This document shows, in pieces, positions 30,747 to 39,932 of a DNA stretch of 42,967 nucleotides. The position numbers were made by a program, and so were the translations under genes. Origin of the DNA: Ilumatobacteraceae bacterium (GTDB taxonomy: Bacteria > Actinomycetota > Acidimicrobiia > Acidimicrobiales > Ilumatobacteraceae). A model generated the notes under the pieces. It searched no databases, was not told the origin of the DNA, and saw only the letters and a program-made list of their open reading frames with translations. Location of the stretch: NCBI GenBank assembly GCA_024644465.1, contig JAHEKY010000011.1:5105-48071 (forward strand). The letters run 5' to 3'. Position 1 is the stretch's first letter. Each line of letters opens with the position of its first letter.

Positions 30747-32048
30747 ATGCGTGATGCCGAGCTGAACGAGGCGACGCTCGCTCGCCGCACGTTCCTGGAC
30801 GAGTTCGCGGCGCCCCGCGCGACGCCGATCCGGGACGACCTGCGCGATCCCGGATTCCAGCGGGCGGTCCTCGTCGGGCTGCTCGCCTACGTCGTCGCCC
30901 GCATCTGCGTCTTCGCCGGCGCCGCCGTCCGCGCCGCGCAGACCGTCGTCGACACGCGCGCCGACCTCGCAGAGGGCATTCCCGGTACCGAACCGGAACC
31001 GAGCCCGCTGTCGGTGATCACCAACGTGCTCACGTCGTGGGACGGGATGTGGTACCTCGAACTGGTCCGCAAGGGCTACCCCGAGTCGATTCCACCGGAC
31101 ATCACGTACTTCGAACTCGAAGCGCGGGCCGCGTTCTTCCCGGTGTATCCGTGGCTCGTCCGGCTCGTCGATGTCGTCCTGCCGGGCGGTGACACGTTCG
31201 CCGCCCTGTTCACGAACGCGGTGCTCGGCGCGCTGTCGGTCGTCGTCGTCGGCCTCCTCGCAAGGCGGCTCTTCAACGTCGCCGTCGCCGCCCGCACGAT
31301 GACGATCTACGCGATCTTCCCGGGCAGTTTCGTGTTGTCGTTCGCCTACGCCGAGGCGACGTTCATCGTCGTCGCTGCGCTGTGCCTGCTCTTCCTCGTC
31401 GAGGAACGATGGCTGCTCGCCGGCCTCTCCGCCGCCATCGCGACCGGGACGAGGCCGAACGGCGTCGCGCTCGTGGCTGCCTGCGCCGTGGCGAGCGTCC
31501 TCGCGATTCGTCGTCGCCGCGACTGGTCCTCACTGATCGCGGTGGCGCTGTCGCCGATCGGGTTCGTCGGCTTCCAGTTGTTCGTCGATGCGCAGACCGG
31601 CGAGCGCGGGGCCTGGTTCCGCGTCCAGCGGGAGGCGTGGTCGGAAGGCACGAGCTTCGGCCGGACCGCGGTCACCAACACGTTCGGCTTCCTCACGAGC
31701 CCGCTCGCCTCGACTGCCGACGCGCTGACGGCGGTCAGTCTCCTCGCCCTCGCGGCGATGCTGTACTGCCTGTGGAAGCGCCACCTCCCGCTCCCGCTCG
31801 TCGCGTTCTGCGCGGTGGTCATCGCGTTGATGCTGATCCCCGAAACGGTGACCGCCCGCCCGCGGTTCATCTTCACGGCGTTCCCGCTGTTCATCTCCGT
31901 CGCTGCCTGGTGGCCCGACCCGACCCCGGACCCGGACCACCACCGCGCCAGCTGGGACCGCTCCGGGTGGGACCTGACGCTCGTGCTCAGTGGCGCCGGC
32001 CTCGCGGCGCTGACCGGGTTGTACGCCGTGTTCGGTGCCATTCCGTGA
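30747..32048 (+). CDS. PIG-V-like GT-C mannosyltransferase
   Basis: A 433-residue integral membrane glycosyltransferase with about ten TM helices. The first extracytoplasmic loop carries LTSWDGMWYLELVRKGYP, with Trp-Asp in the position of the GT-C catalytic acidic residue. AFFPVYPWLVRLVD and SFAYAEATFIVVAALCLLFL follow, as in the PIG-V / GPI mannosyltransferase II family. Bacterial members use polyprenyl-phosphate sugars on the outer face of the membrane. The gene starts 15 bp after the glycosylase gene and overlaps the AftD-like gene by GTGA, so the two are probably made together. The sugar is not certain. Confidence 0.82.
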   Translation: MRDAELNEATLARRTFLDEFAAPRATPIRDDLRDPGFQRAVLVGLLAYVVARICVFAGAAVRAAQTVVDTRADLAEGIPGTEPEPSPLSVITNVLTSWDGMWYLELVRKGYPESIPPDITYFELEARAAFFPVYPWLVRLVDVVLPGGDTFAALFTNAVLGALSVVVVGLLARRLFNVAVAARTMTIYAIFPGSFVLSFAYAEATFIVVAALCLLFLVEERWLLAGLSAAIATGTRPNGVALVAACAVASVLAIRRRRDWSSLIAVALSPIGFVGFQLFVDAQTGERGAWFRVQREAWSEGTSFGRTAVTNTFGFLTSPLASTADALTAVSLLALAAMLYCLWKRHLPLPLVAFCAVVIALMLIPETVTARPRFIFTAFPLFISVAAWWPDPTPDPDHHRASWDRSGWDLTLVLSGAGLAALTGLYAVFGAIP

Positions 32049-35000
32049 TCGACCGCTGGTCGACGCGCCTGAGTGTGGCCCTGCTGGCCGTGCTGGCGTA
32101 CGTCCCGGCGTTGGCCAGCTCGCCGGGGCGGATGCCGGCCGACACGAAGCTCTACCTCTATCTCGAGCCGGGTGACCTGATCGGACGCGCTGCGTCGACG
32201 TTCGAGCGCGAGCAGTTCGCCGGATGGGTGCCCCACCAGCAGATCACCTACCTCTGGCCGAGCGGGCCGTGGTTCTGGTTCTTCGAGTCGATCGCGGTGC
32301 CCGACTGGATCGCCCACCGGCTGTGGATCGGAACGATCATGTTCGCCGCGGGCACGGGCGTGTGGTGGCTGGCCCGCCAGCTCCGCCTCGTTCCGGTCGC
32401 CGCGCTCGCCGCCGGCGTGGTGTACCAGACGTCGCCATACCTGCTCGCGTACGTGTCGCGGACGTCGCTGCTGTTGCTGCCGTGGGCAGGCCTCGGCTGG
32501 ATCGTCGCGTTGACGGTGCGCGCGACGCGACGACCGCCGGACATCGGGTGGCGGCGCCGCTGGTTCGAGCCGGCCGCGATCGCGTTGATCGTGGCGACGA
32601 TCGGTTCGACGAATGCGACCGCGCTCGTCCTGATCGCTCCCGCGCCGGCGCTGTGGCTCGTGCGTGTCGCGATCGGGCGCCACCGCACCTGGTCCGAGGT
32701 GGCGGCATTCGCCGCGCGGACGGCGCTGTTGAGCACCGCCGCGTCGCTCTGGTGGGCTGCGATGCTCGTCGTCCAGGCCCGTCACGGCGCACCCGTTCTG
32801 GCGTACTCCGAGACGCTCGCGGACGTCAGCCGCAGCTCGACCGGCTCGGAGGTGGTCCGCGGTCTGGGCTACTGGCTGTTCTACGTCCGCGACGCGTTCG
32901 GGCCGACCACATCGGCCTCCTGGCCGTATCTCACGAGCGGACGCGCGATCGCGATCAGCTACGCGGTCACCCTCGTCGGCCTCATCGGGATCGCGTTCGG
33001 TCAATGGGGCGAACGGGCCTTCGCAGCATGGCTGGCCGTCATCGGTGTCGTCCTCGCGGTCGGCGTCCACCCGATCACGTCATCGTCACCGCTGATGTCC
33101 GCGGTGCTGCGCGACGACGAGTCGGGGCTCGCGCTCGCCCTGCGCAGCAGCACCCGCGCCGCCCCCCTGTTCGTTCTCGGGATCGCGCTCGGGACCGGCG
33201 CACTCGTCGCGTCGCTGCGCATGGTGCGCCCACACCTGCCCGCCGTCGGCGGGGTCGCTGTCTCGGTACTGGCGATCGCCAACCTGCCGGCGCTCTGGCA
33301 GACCGACCTCGTCGACCCGGCGATCGACCGCGACGCGTCGCCGCCGGTCGCGTGGTCCGCAGCGGCGGCCGCGCTCGACGAGCGGGGGGACGGATTCCGC
33401 GTCGTCCAGCTGCCGGGTGCCGAGTTCGGGGCATTCGACTGGGGGTACACCGTCGACCAGCCGCTCGTCGCGCTGACCGACCGCCCGGTCGTGACCCGCG
33501 ACCTGCTGCCGCTCGGTTCGGCAGCCGCGATGGACCTCCTGTATGCCCTCGACGACCGCGTGCAGGAGGGCACGCTCGAGCCCGCGTCGGTCGCGCCGGT
33601 CAGCCGCCTGTTCGGTGCCGACGTGATCTGGCTGGCGAACGACCTCGACGCGCTGCGATTTCGCACGCCCGCACCGAGCACCGTCGACGCGTTGCTGACG
33701 AGCGGCGACGTCGACGGGCTCGGTGACGCCGAGCGGTTCGGCGACGCCGCCCTGCCGACCCGCACGAGCCCGGTCGACGCCGCATCGCTCCACGTCACCC
33801 AGCCCGGCGCTCCGTCCCGCGTCGCACTCGTCCCGATCGAGGACCCCGAACCGGTGGTCAGGGCGAAGACCGAGACGGTGATCCTGTCCGGATCGGGTGA
33901 CGGCATCGTCGATGCGGCTGCCGCGGGCCTGCTCACGGGCCACGAGCTGATCCGGTACAGCGCTTCGTTCGACGCCGAGGTGGTCGCCGTCGAAGCCGGC
34001 GGCGCGGCCGGGCTGATCGTCACCGACTCGAACCGTGACCGCGCCCACCACTGGCGCAGTTCGCAGGACGTCGTCGGGCACACCGAACCGGGCGGGCCGT
34101 CGTCCGATCTGCTCGTGCCGACCGCGGCCGACCAGCGCCTCGCGGTGTTCGACGACGAGCGGGCCGATCAGCAGACGGTCGCCGTGCAGCGCGGGCCGGT
34201 CTCGGCCGTCGCGTCGAGCTATGGCGAGCCGTTCGCCTACCGCCCCGAAGACCGCGCGGTGATGGCGATCGACGGCGACCCGACGACTGCGTGGCGCGTC
34301 GGCGACCACGGCGATCCCGTCGGCGCCTCGATCCGGCTCGTCGCCGATGCATCCAGCGACTCGCTCGTCGTACACCAGGTGCCGCCACCGCCCGGCGGTC
34401 GCAGGATCGCGACGATCTCGGTGGCCGTCGGCGAACAGCCCGCTCGAGCGATCTCGCTCGACGAGGCCTCGTTCGACGGCCGGGGTCAGCAGATCGCGGT
34501 CGATGCCCCGGCCGGCACGGCGATCGAGATCGTGATCGAGGCGATCACGGTCGGCGACCCGGCCCGTCGGGTCGCACGGTCGGGCGTCGGCTTCAGTGAG
34601 CTCGACCTCGGCCTCGGGCCGACCGTCGAGCTGATCCGCCCGCCGCTCGACCTGCTCACCGCGCTCGACGGTGCGGGCGCCGACCTGTCGGTCGTGCTGA
34701 CGCGGCTGCGCACCGCACCCACCGACCCGTGGCGTGCGGACCCCGAGCCCGCGCTGCAGCGCATCCTGCCGCTCGCGATGCCGATCGAGGCCGAGCTGAC
34801 TGCGACGTTGCGCCTCGATGCTCGCGCTGCGGACGCGCTGATCGCCGACGCCACCGGGATCGCCTCCCCAGCGGACGGCACCGCCGTGGCCGATCGCCGT
34901 CTGGTCGGCAGTGTCGCCCACCGGGGCAGCGCCGCCGTCGACGGCGACGACTCGACGGCGTGGGTCACACCGTTCGACGATGTCGTCGGTGCGACGCTCG

Positions 35001-36340
35001 ACGTTCCGATCTCCGGCCCGGTCCGCGAGCTGGTGATCGTCCAACCGTCGGGCGCGTACTCCCCGATCACCGAACTGGTGGTCGGCGACGTCGTCGTGCC
35101 GGTGCCGGCACCCGATCTCGACGGACGCAGCACGGCTCCGCTGCCGGCAGCGGTGAACGGGGACACCGTCACCATCACGATCTCGGCGATCGAGGAACGG
35201 ACGGCGATCGAGCGCCGGTACGGCGACCGGATCATCCTGCCGGCTGCGATCGCCGAGCTGACTGCGACCGACGGGATCGACACGCAACCGGTCGACCGCC
35301 GCGCTGTCGTCGCGGGCGACTGCACCGGCGACCTGCTGTCGATCGACGGCGCCCCCGTTCCGCTGCGATTCTCGACGACGGTCGGTGCGTTGCTCGACGG
35401 CGAGGCCGTCGAAGCACACGCATGCGACGGCCGGCTGGCGCTCGGCGCCGGCGAGCACGAGATCCGCTCCACAGGACGCGACGTCACGGGTTTCACCGTC
35501 GACCGCATCGTGCTCCGAACCGGTCGCGACGGGCGACGCGCGCTCCCAGGGCCGGCGACGGTCGACGTGCTCCGCGACGACGACCAGCACCGCACCGCGT
35601 CGGTGTCGTGCCCGGCCGGGTGCTGGTTCGTGCTCGGCGAGGGCTACAACCCGGCGTGGGAGGCCGACTCCGACGGCTCGCTCGGTCGGCCCCAGATGGT
35701 CGACGGCGGGTTCAACGGATGGTGGATCGAGCCGACGACCGAACCCCGGATCGTCGACGTGCGTTGGTCGGCCCAGCGGCCAGTCACGGCGGGGCTGGCG
35801 ATCTCGCTGCTGGCCCTCATCGCCTGCCTGATACTGCTCGCCGCCCACTGGTTGCCCCGGTTCGCGGGCGAGCGGCCGGCCGGAAGACGCCCGCAACACG
35901 AGCCACTCGTCGCGGCTGCGGCCGGCCCCGACGACCACACCCCGGCGGTCGCTGCCGGGCTCGTGCTCGCCAGCACGTCGCTCGTCGTGATCGGACCCTG
36001 GTGGGCGCTCGCTGCGCTCGGCGCGGGCGCGGTCCACCTGCTCGCCGGTGCGCTCGCAGCACGGCTCCGACGGCCCTGGCTGCGGCACGTCGGTCGGTTC
36101 GACGTCCTCGGTGTCGCCATGGTCGCGGTGGTCGCCGTCGCGGTGATCCTGATCGAGCGCCGTGAGCATCCGTTCCCGGACGCGGGCTGGACGCTGCTCG
36201 TCGACCACCTCAACGGCCTGGCGATCTTCGCGATGCTGCTCGTCGGGGTCGGCCGATCCGGTGGGCCGCTGCGGCGGCTCAGCGACCGGGTTTCAGCTCG
36301 TAGAGGAACTGGTAGCCGAACAGCTGCGGACGCAGCCTGA
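32045..36340 (+). CDS. AftD-like arabinofuranosyltransferase (DUF3367 GT-C), complete
   Basis: A 1431-residue giant membrane glycosyltransferase. The N-terminal GT-C domain (about 1-400) has ten or more TM helices. It carries the family's first-loop motif SPGRMPADTKLYLYLEPGD (27-45) and PHQQITYLWPSGPWFW, comparable to DTKxDLxxxP...YGYLWPMGP in mycobacterial AftD, which adds alpha-1,3-arabinofuranose to the arabinan of the wall. The soluble half contains two discoidin/F5-8-like carbohydrate-binding signatures: AIDGDPTTAWRV (about 739) and AVDGDDSTAWVT (about 964). C-terminal TM helices lie near 1245, 1314, 1351 and 1383. The GTG start in a GTGA overlap is chosen because the upstream frame reads as a shadow of PIG-V. 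A paralogue lies at 40689. The 3' end overlaps the opposite gene by 62 bp. Confidence 0.85.
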   Translation: MIDRWSTRLSVALLAVLAYVPALASSPGRMPADTKLYLYLEPGDLIGRAASTFEREQFAGWVPHQQITYLWPSGPWFWFFESIAVPDWIAHRLWIGTIMFAAGTGVWWLARQLRLVPVAALAAGVVYQTSPYLLAYVSRTSLLLLPWAGLGWIVALTVRATRRPPDIGWRRRWFEPAAIALIVATIGSTNATALVLIAPAPALWLVRVAIGRHRTWSEVAAFAARTALLSTAASLWWAAMLVVQARHGAPVLAYSETLADVSRSSTGSEVVRGLGYWLFYVRDAFGPTTSASWPYLTSGRAIAISYAVTLVGLIGIAFGQWGERAFAAWLAVIGVVLAVGVHPITSSSPLMSAVLRDDESGLALALRSSTRAAPLFVLGIALGTGALVASLRMVRPHLPAVGGVAVSVLAIANLPALWQTDLVDPAIDRDASPPVAWSAAAAALDERGDGFRVVQLPGAEFGAFDWGYTVDQPLVALTDRPVVTRDLLPLGSAAAMDLLYALDDRVQEGTLEPASVAPVSRLFGADVIWLANDLDALRFRTPAPSTVDALLTSGDVDGLGDAERFGDAALPTRTSPVDAASLHVTQPGAPSRVALVPIEDPEPVVRAKTETVILSGSGDGIVDAAAAGLLTGHELIRYSASFDAEVVAVEAGGAAGLIVTDSNRDRAHHWRSSQDVVGHTEPGGPSSDLLVPTAADQRLAVFDDERADQQTVAVQRGPVSAVASSYGEPFAYRPEDRAVMAIDGDPTTAWRVGDHGDPVGASIRLVADASSDSLVVHQVPPPPGGRRIATISVAVGEQPARAISLDEASFDGRGQQIAVDAPAGTAIEIVIEAITVGDPARRVARSGVGFSELDLGLGPTVELIRPPLDLLTALDGAGADLSVVLTRLRTAPTDPWRADPEPALQRILPLAMPIEAELTATLRLDARAADALIADATGIASPADGTAVADRRLVGSVAHRGSAAVDGDDSTAWVTPFDDVVGATLDVPISGPVRELVIVQPSGAYSPITELVVGDVVVPVPAPDLDGRSTAPLPAAVNGDTVTITISAIEERTAIERRYGDRIILPAAIAELTATDGIDTQPVDRRAVVAGDCTGDLLSIDGAPVPLRFSTTVGALLDGEAVEAHACDGRLALGAGEHEIRSTGRDVTGFTVDRIVLRTGRDGRRALPGPATVDVLRDDDQHRTASVSCPAGCWFVLGEGYNPAWEADSDGSLGRPQMVDGGFNGWWIEPTTEPRIVDVRWSAQRPVTAGLAISLLALIACLILLAAHWLPRFAGERPAGRRPQHEPLVAAAAGPDDHTPAVAAGLVLASTSLVVIGPWWALAALGAGAVHLLAGALAARLRRPWLRHVGRFDVLGVAMVAVVAVAVILIERREHPFPDAGWTLLVDHLNGLAIFAMLLVGVGRSGGPLRRLSDRVSARRGTGSRTAADAA

Positions 36341-37730
36341 CCAGCGCGCGGTCGATCGTGCCGACGGCGCCGAGACGACCGGCCGCTTCGTCGTCACGCG
36401 AGCCGCGGTTCGCGACATCGAGCGGCAATCCGGTCGCGTCGCGACGGACGACCGACAGCCCTGCGGTGCCCACCAGACGCTCGAAGCTCCGGCGAGTGAA
36501 GAAACGGACGTGCGTCTCGTCGAGGATGCCGCGTCGGTCGTAGTCGAACAGGCCGAGCAACACCCGCACTCGCGGATACCAGTGCCCGAAGTTCGGCACG
36601 CTCGCCAGCACGGACCCTCCGGCGGCGAGACGTGAAGCCGTGGCGGACAGCATCTCGGCCGGGTTGCGCAGGTGTTCGATCACGTCGGCGCAGACGATCA
36701 CGTCGAACCCGTCACCGGCCTCGTCCGGGATGCCGTGCTCGAGATCGGCCTCGATGAAGCGGTCGACCCGGGCCTCGACACCGGGGTGGCGGCTGACGTC
36801 GACGGCGGTGACATGGTGGCCGAGCGCGCGCATCCGCTGCGCGAGCGCCCCGTCGGTGCAGCCGAGGTCGAGCACGCGTGCGGGCGGGCGGTCGGCCAGC
36901 CAGGCGAGCAACCGGCCGTGGGACGAACCGGGATCGTGCTTCATCTCGTACGGCTCGGAGGAGAACGCCAGTTCACCGGTGCCGAACCCCATCTTGTGGA
37001 GCCGGTAGCGCCCGACGAGGCGCGACACGTCCCACGCATACGCGATGCCGTCGACGTGGCAGATCTCGTCGCCGTAGTACGTCGGAATCGGGATCTCGGT
37101 GATGCGCGCTCCGCTCTCGATCAACTGCACGATGATCTCGGTGTCGAAGTCGAAGCCGTCGGAGTTCGTCTGGAACGGGATCTGCTGCAACGCAGCGACC
37201 GAGTAGGCGCGATACCCGGAGTGCCACTCCGACATCGAAGTGCCTGCCATCATGTTCTGCCAGGTCGTCAGGATCCTGTTGCCGTAGTACTTGTAGCGCG
37301 GCATCCCGCCCTGCAACGCGGTGCCCCGCTCCATCATCCGGGACCCGAACACCGCGTCGGCCTCGCCGGCGACGATCGGTGCGACCATCTCGGGCAGCAT
37401 CTCGGGCGCGTACTGGCCGTCCGCGTGCAGCAGCACGACGATGTCGAGGCCCTCGTCGATCGCCCACCGATAGCCCGCCTTCTGGTTGCCGCCGTAGCCG
37501 AGGTTGATCGGACGGCGCACGATCTGCGTCGGCAGTGCCCCGCCGAGTTCCTTGTACGCCAGCCCGACCCCATAGGTGTCGTCCTGGCTCGCGTCGTCGC
37601 AGACCAGCACCTCGGTGATCCGCCCGACGAAGTCGGCGGGGATCCGGTCCAGCGTGGCCGCGAGGTGCTTCTCGGCGTTGTACGCGACCACGAGGATGCC
37701 GATGCGCGGGGCATCGGGGGCCGGAGACAT
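36279..37730 (-). CDS. GT2 glycosyltransferase fused to SAM methyltransferase
   Basis: A 483-residue two-domain protein. Residues 1-235 are a family-2 glycosyltransferase of the dolichol-phosphate-mannose/glucose synthase type, with GILVVAYNAEKHL, VLVCDDASQDDT and LLHADGQYAPEML (metal-binding acidic motif). A class I methyltransferase follows, with motif I RVLDLGCTDGALAQRM near 282 and DVIVCADVIEHLRNP. It probably makes a polyprenyl-linked sugar and methylates a glycan or lipid intermediate. TAGCCT lies 7 nt before the ATG. The C-terminal 62 bp lie antisense to the end of the AftD-like gene. It is the third gene of a run on the minus strand, 33 bp after the GT-C-like gene. Confidence 0.88.
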   Translation of the reverse strand: MSPAPDAPRIGILVVAYNAEKHLAATLDRIPADFVGRITEVLVCDDASQDDTYGVGLAYKELGGALPTQIVRRPINLGYGGNQKAGYRWAIDEGLDIVVLLHADGQYAPEMLPEMVAPIVAGEADAVFGSRMMERGTALQGGMPRYKYYGNRILTTWQNMMAGTSMSEWHSGYRAYSVAALQQIPFQTNSDGFDFDTEIIVQLIESGARITEIPIPTYYGDEICHVDGIAYAWDVSRLVGRYRLHKMGFGTGELAFSSEPYEMKHDPGSSHGRLLAWLADRPPARVLDLGCTDGALAQRMRALGHHVTAVDVSRHPGVEARVDRFIEADLEHGIPDEAGDGFDVIVCADVIEHLRNPAEMLSATASRLAAGGSVLASVPNFGHWYPRVRVLLGLFDYDRRGILDETHVRFFTRRSFERLVGTAGLSVVRRDATGLPLDVANRGSRDDEAAGRLGAVGTIDRALVRLRPQLFGYQFLYELKPGR

Positions 37731-37737
37731 CCCGGTG

Positions 37738-37743
37738 AGGCTA
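37738..37743 (-). promoter_or_regulatory. -10 box before the GT2-methyltransferase gene
   Basis: TAGCCT lies 7 nt before the ATG at 37730, a possible internal leaderless promoter of the minus-strand glycan run. Confidence 0.4.
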
Positions 37744-37763
37744 TCGACCGACTACCGGGCCGC

Positions 37764-39932
37764 TCACCGCACGCTGGCGAGCAGGTCATGACACAGCGAC
37801 ATGTCGATCGGCTGCGGTGTGACGACGGCGCGCGCGGCGACGTCGGTGTCGGCGCGCTTCAGGTCGAAGCCGGGCCCGAACGTCGTTCCACCGCCGTAGC
37901 CGGCAAAGAGCGCGAGGCGTCCGTCGACGCGCAGCTCGAACACGCCGATGCGCGGGTCGGCGACGATGTCGAGGTCGAGTGGGGTGTCGGCGCGGAACGG
38001 CACATCCGGCCCGACCTTGATCTCCGCGGCGGTGGCCACGGCGAACGACATCATGCCTCGATCCCGGTCGACCTGGGCGATCACCTGGGCGTCGAGCGTC
38101 CGCCCGTCTCCGAACACGGTCGCGACGGGGACCGCCTCGATCTCGCCGTCGTCGATCGTGGTGCCGTCGAACTCGATCGTCGCGTGGAATCCGCCCGCTC
38201 CCTCTGCGCGCAGTACGCCCTTCCACGGCGTCGCCGTGAGGTCGAACGACTCGCGACCGTCGCTCCAGTACACGGCCGCGCAGTCCCCGACGATGAAGAT
38301 GTCGCCGAGATCGGCCTCCGCCGGCAGCTGTTCGCCCTGTGTGACGTGGTCGAGACGGCCGTCGCCGAGCCAACGGTCGAACGACAGTTGCGTGTCGACG
38401 TAGCCGGCGATCTGCTGGGGCGACGCCGGCGGCGAGTACGCCCGCTGGTACGTGTACGCGAGTGCCGCATTCGCGTACACGCCGAACACTCCGAAGACGC
38501 ATGCGCCGGCGACGACCGCCCCGACGCGGCCGCGGGTGCCGGAGCGCAGCCAGCCGGTGACGACCGGCGCGCCGACGAGGGCCGGGATGATCACCAGCGG
38601 GAAGAAGTCGCTCTGGTACCGGTTGGCGAGGTACCCGATGCTCAGTACCGGCAGCGCGCCGAGCGCCGCACCGACGAGCACGGGTCGCAGCGAGATCAAC
38701 TCCTCGCTGCGACGCACGACGGCGACGACGCCGATCGCGGCGAGGAGCACGAGCAACGGCATCGTGGCGGGCAATCCGGCCGTGAGGTCGACGAGGTCGT
38801 AGACCGGGTCGCCGATGCGCACCGAACTCGGCCTGATGTGCACGAGCGGGAAGACACCGTCGAGGCGCACGGTGTCGGGCCGGGTGTAGCTGACGACGTT
38901 CGTCGGGATGAACTTCCAGCCGAAGAGCGATCCCCCGTTGGCGTCGAGCATCGCCCGGCGCTGCGCACTGAGCAGCGTGAAACCCTGACGGTCGAACGGG
39001 ACCGAGAACAGCGTGCGGAACTTCAGCCAGTTGACCACGGCATACGACGCCACGGGGACGACCACGGCGGTGGCGAGCAGGCTGATCGACGGGCGTTCGA
39101 TCCGGCTCATCCGCAGCCGGCCGAGCAGATCGCGGCGCGGGAGCGAACCCCGGTGACGGTCGAGCAACGACCAGCCGAGCACCGCGCCGAGCGCGGCGAC
39201 CACTCCCCCGCCGATCGACGGTCGCGTCAGCATGGCGACCGTCGCGAACACCGACGCCCACACGAGGAACCGGCGACCGTGGCCCTCGAGCCACAGCAGC
39301 AGCGCAGCGAAGCCCGCCATCGTCCACGCCACCCCCCACATGATCGCTTCGTGGTACACCCACGTCCGTGACGCGGTGAACAGCAGGCTGCTGCCCCCGA
39401 TGATCACGAACATCAGACCCGCTGCGCCGGCCGCCTCGAGTGGCGTCACCGGATCCCCACCGAGGATGCGCGTCCGCAGTCGCCAACCGAGGCCGATCGA
39501 CACGACGAGCGTCACGACGAGCGCCGCGAGCATCGACAGCGTGCTCAACCGGCCGTCGAACTGTTCGGACACGGCCGCGACCGGCAACCGGAGCAGTGCG
39601 GGCACGGGCCCGAAGTACATGTAGGCGTTGTCACCGCGACTGAACGACTCGATGCCGAGTACCAGGGGGTCCATCGCGAGGGTGCCGTCGAGGATCGAGT
39701 GGGCCTGCTCGTCGTAGAAGTCCGCGGTCTGGTCCCACCGCAGCAGGTCCCACGTCCCGGCCGTCAGCATCCACGTCTGGACGACGAGCCCGCCGACACC
39801 GCCGGCGGCTGCGGCGGCCGACCATCGGCGGCGGTCGTCCCGATCACCTGCTGCGGGAGGGCGGCGGACGACCCCGCGGAGTCGTGCAACGAGCCGCGCC
39901 GTGGCCGGCGACCGGGTCGTCTCCGCGATCAC
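37764..39932 (-). CDS. large GT-C-like membrane glycosyltransferase with C-terminal beta domain
   Basis: A 722-residue polytopic membrane protein. After a basic cytoplasmic N-terminus come TM1 and a loop with FYDEQAHSILDGTLAMDP. This resembles the acidic first loop of GT39/GT-C enzymes (Asp-Glu at the catalytic position). About ten further TM helices follow, up to residue 460. The final 250 residues are soluble and beta-rich (for example FHATIEFDGTTIDDGEIEAVPVA, IGVFELRVDGRLALFAGYGGGT), like a LamG or carbohydrate-binding domain on the outer face. The start is GTG in a GTGA overlap with the upstream GT2 gene; the much longer frame to 42188 is a shadow of the AftD-like gene. The acceptor is unknown, but polyprenyl-phosphate sugars made by the neighbours are the likely donors. 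Confidence 0.8.
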   Translation of the reverse strand: MIAETTRSPATARLVARLRGVVRRPPAAGDRDDRRRWSAAAAAGGVGGLVVQTWMLTAGTWDLLRWDQTADFYDEQAHSILDGTLAMDPLVLGIESFSRGDNAYMYFGPVPALLRLPVAAVSEQFDGRLSTLSMLAALVVTLVVSIGLGWRLRTRILGGDPVTPLEAAGAAGLMFVIIGGSSLLFTASRTWVYHEAIMWGVAWTMAGFAALLLWLEGHGRRFLVWASVFATVAMLTRPSIGGGVVAALGAVLGWSLLDRHRGSLPRRDLLGRLRMSRIERPSISLLATAVVVPVASYAVVNWLKFRTLFSVPFDRQGFTLLSAQRRAMLDANGGSLFGWKFIPTNVVSYTRPDTVRLDGVFPLVHIRPSSVRIGDPVYDLVDLTAGLPATMPLLVLLAAIGVVAVVRRSEELISLRPVLVGAALGALPVLSIGYLANRYQSDFFPLVIIPALVGAPVVTGWLRSGTRGRVGAVVAGACVFGVFGVYANAALAYTYQRAYSPPASPQQIAGYVDTQLSFDRWLGDGRLDHVTQGEQLPAEADLGDIFIVGDCAAVYWSDGRESFDLTATPWKGVLRAEGAGGFHATIEFDGTTIDDGEIEAVPVATVFGDGRTLDAQVIAQVDRDRGMMSFAVATAAEIKVGPDVPFRADTPLDLDIVADPRIGVFELRVDGRLALFAGYGGGTTFGPGFDLKRADTDVAARAVVTPQPIDMSLCHDLLASVR

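Noticed and set aside
33086-36208. 1040-codon minus-strand frame opposite the AftD-like gene
   Set aside because: The composition (Arg, Asp, Gly, Val rich, no motif) is typical of antisense shadows in high-GC coding DNA. The sense frame has clear GT-C and discoidin motifs.
36672-39371. 899-codon plus-strand frame
   Set aside because: Antisense shadow of the GT2-methyltransferase and GT-C-like genes, with no recognisable domain.
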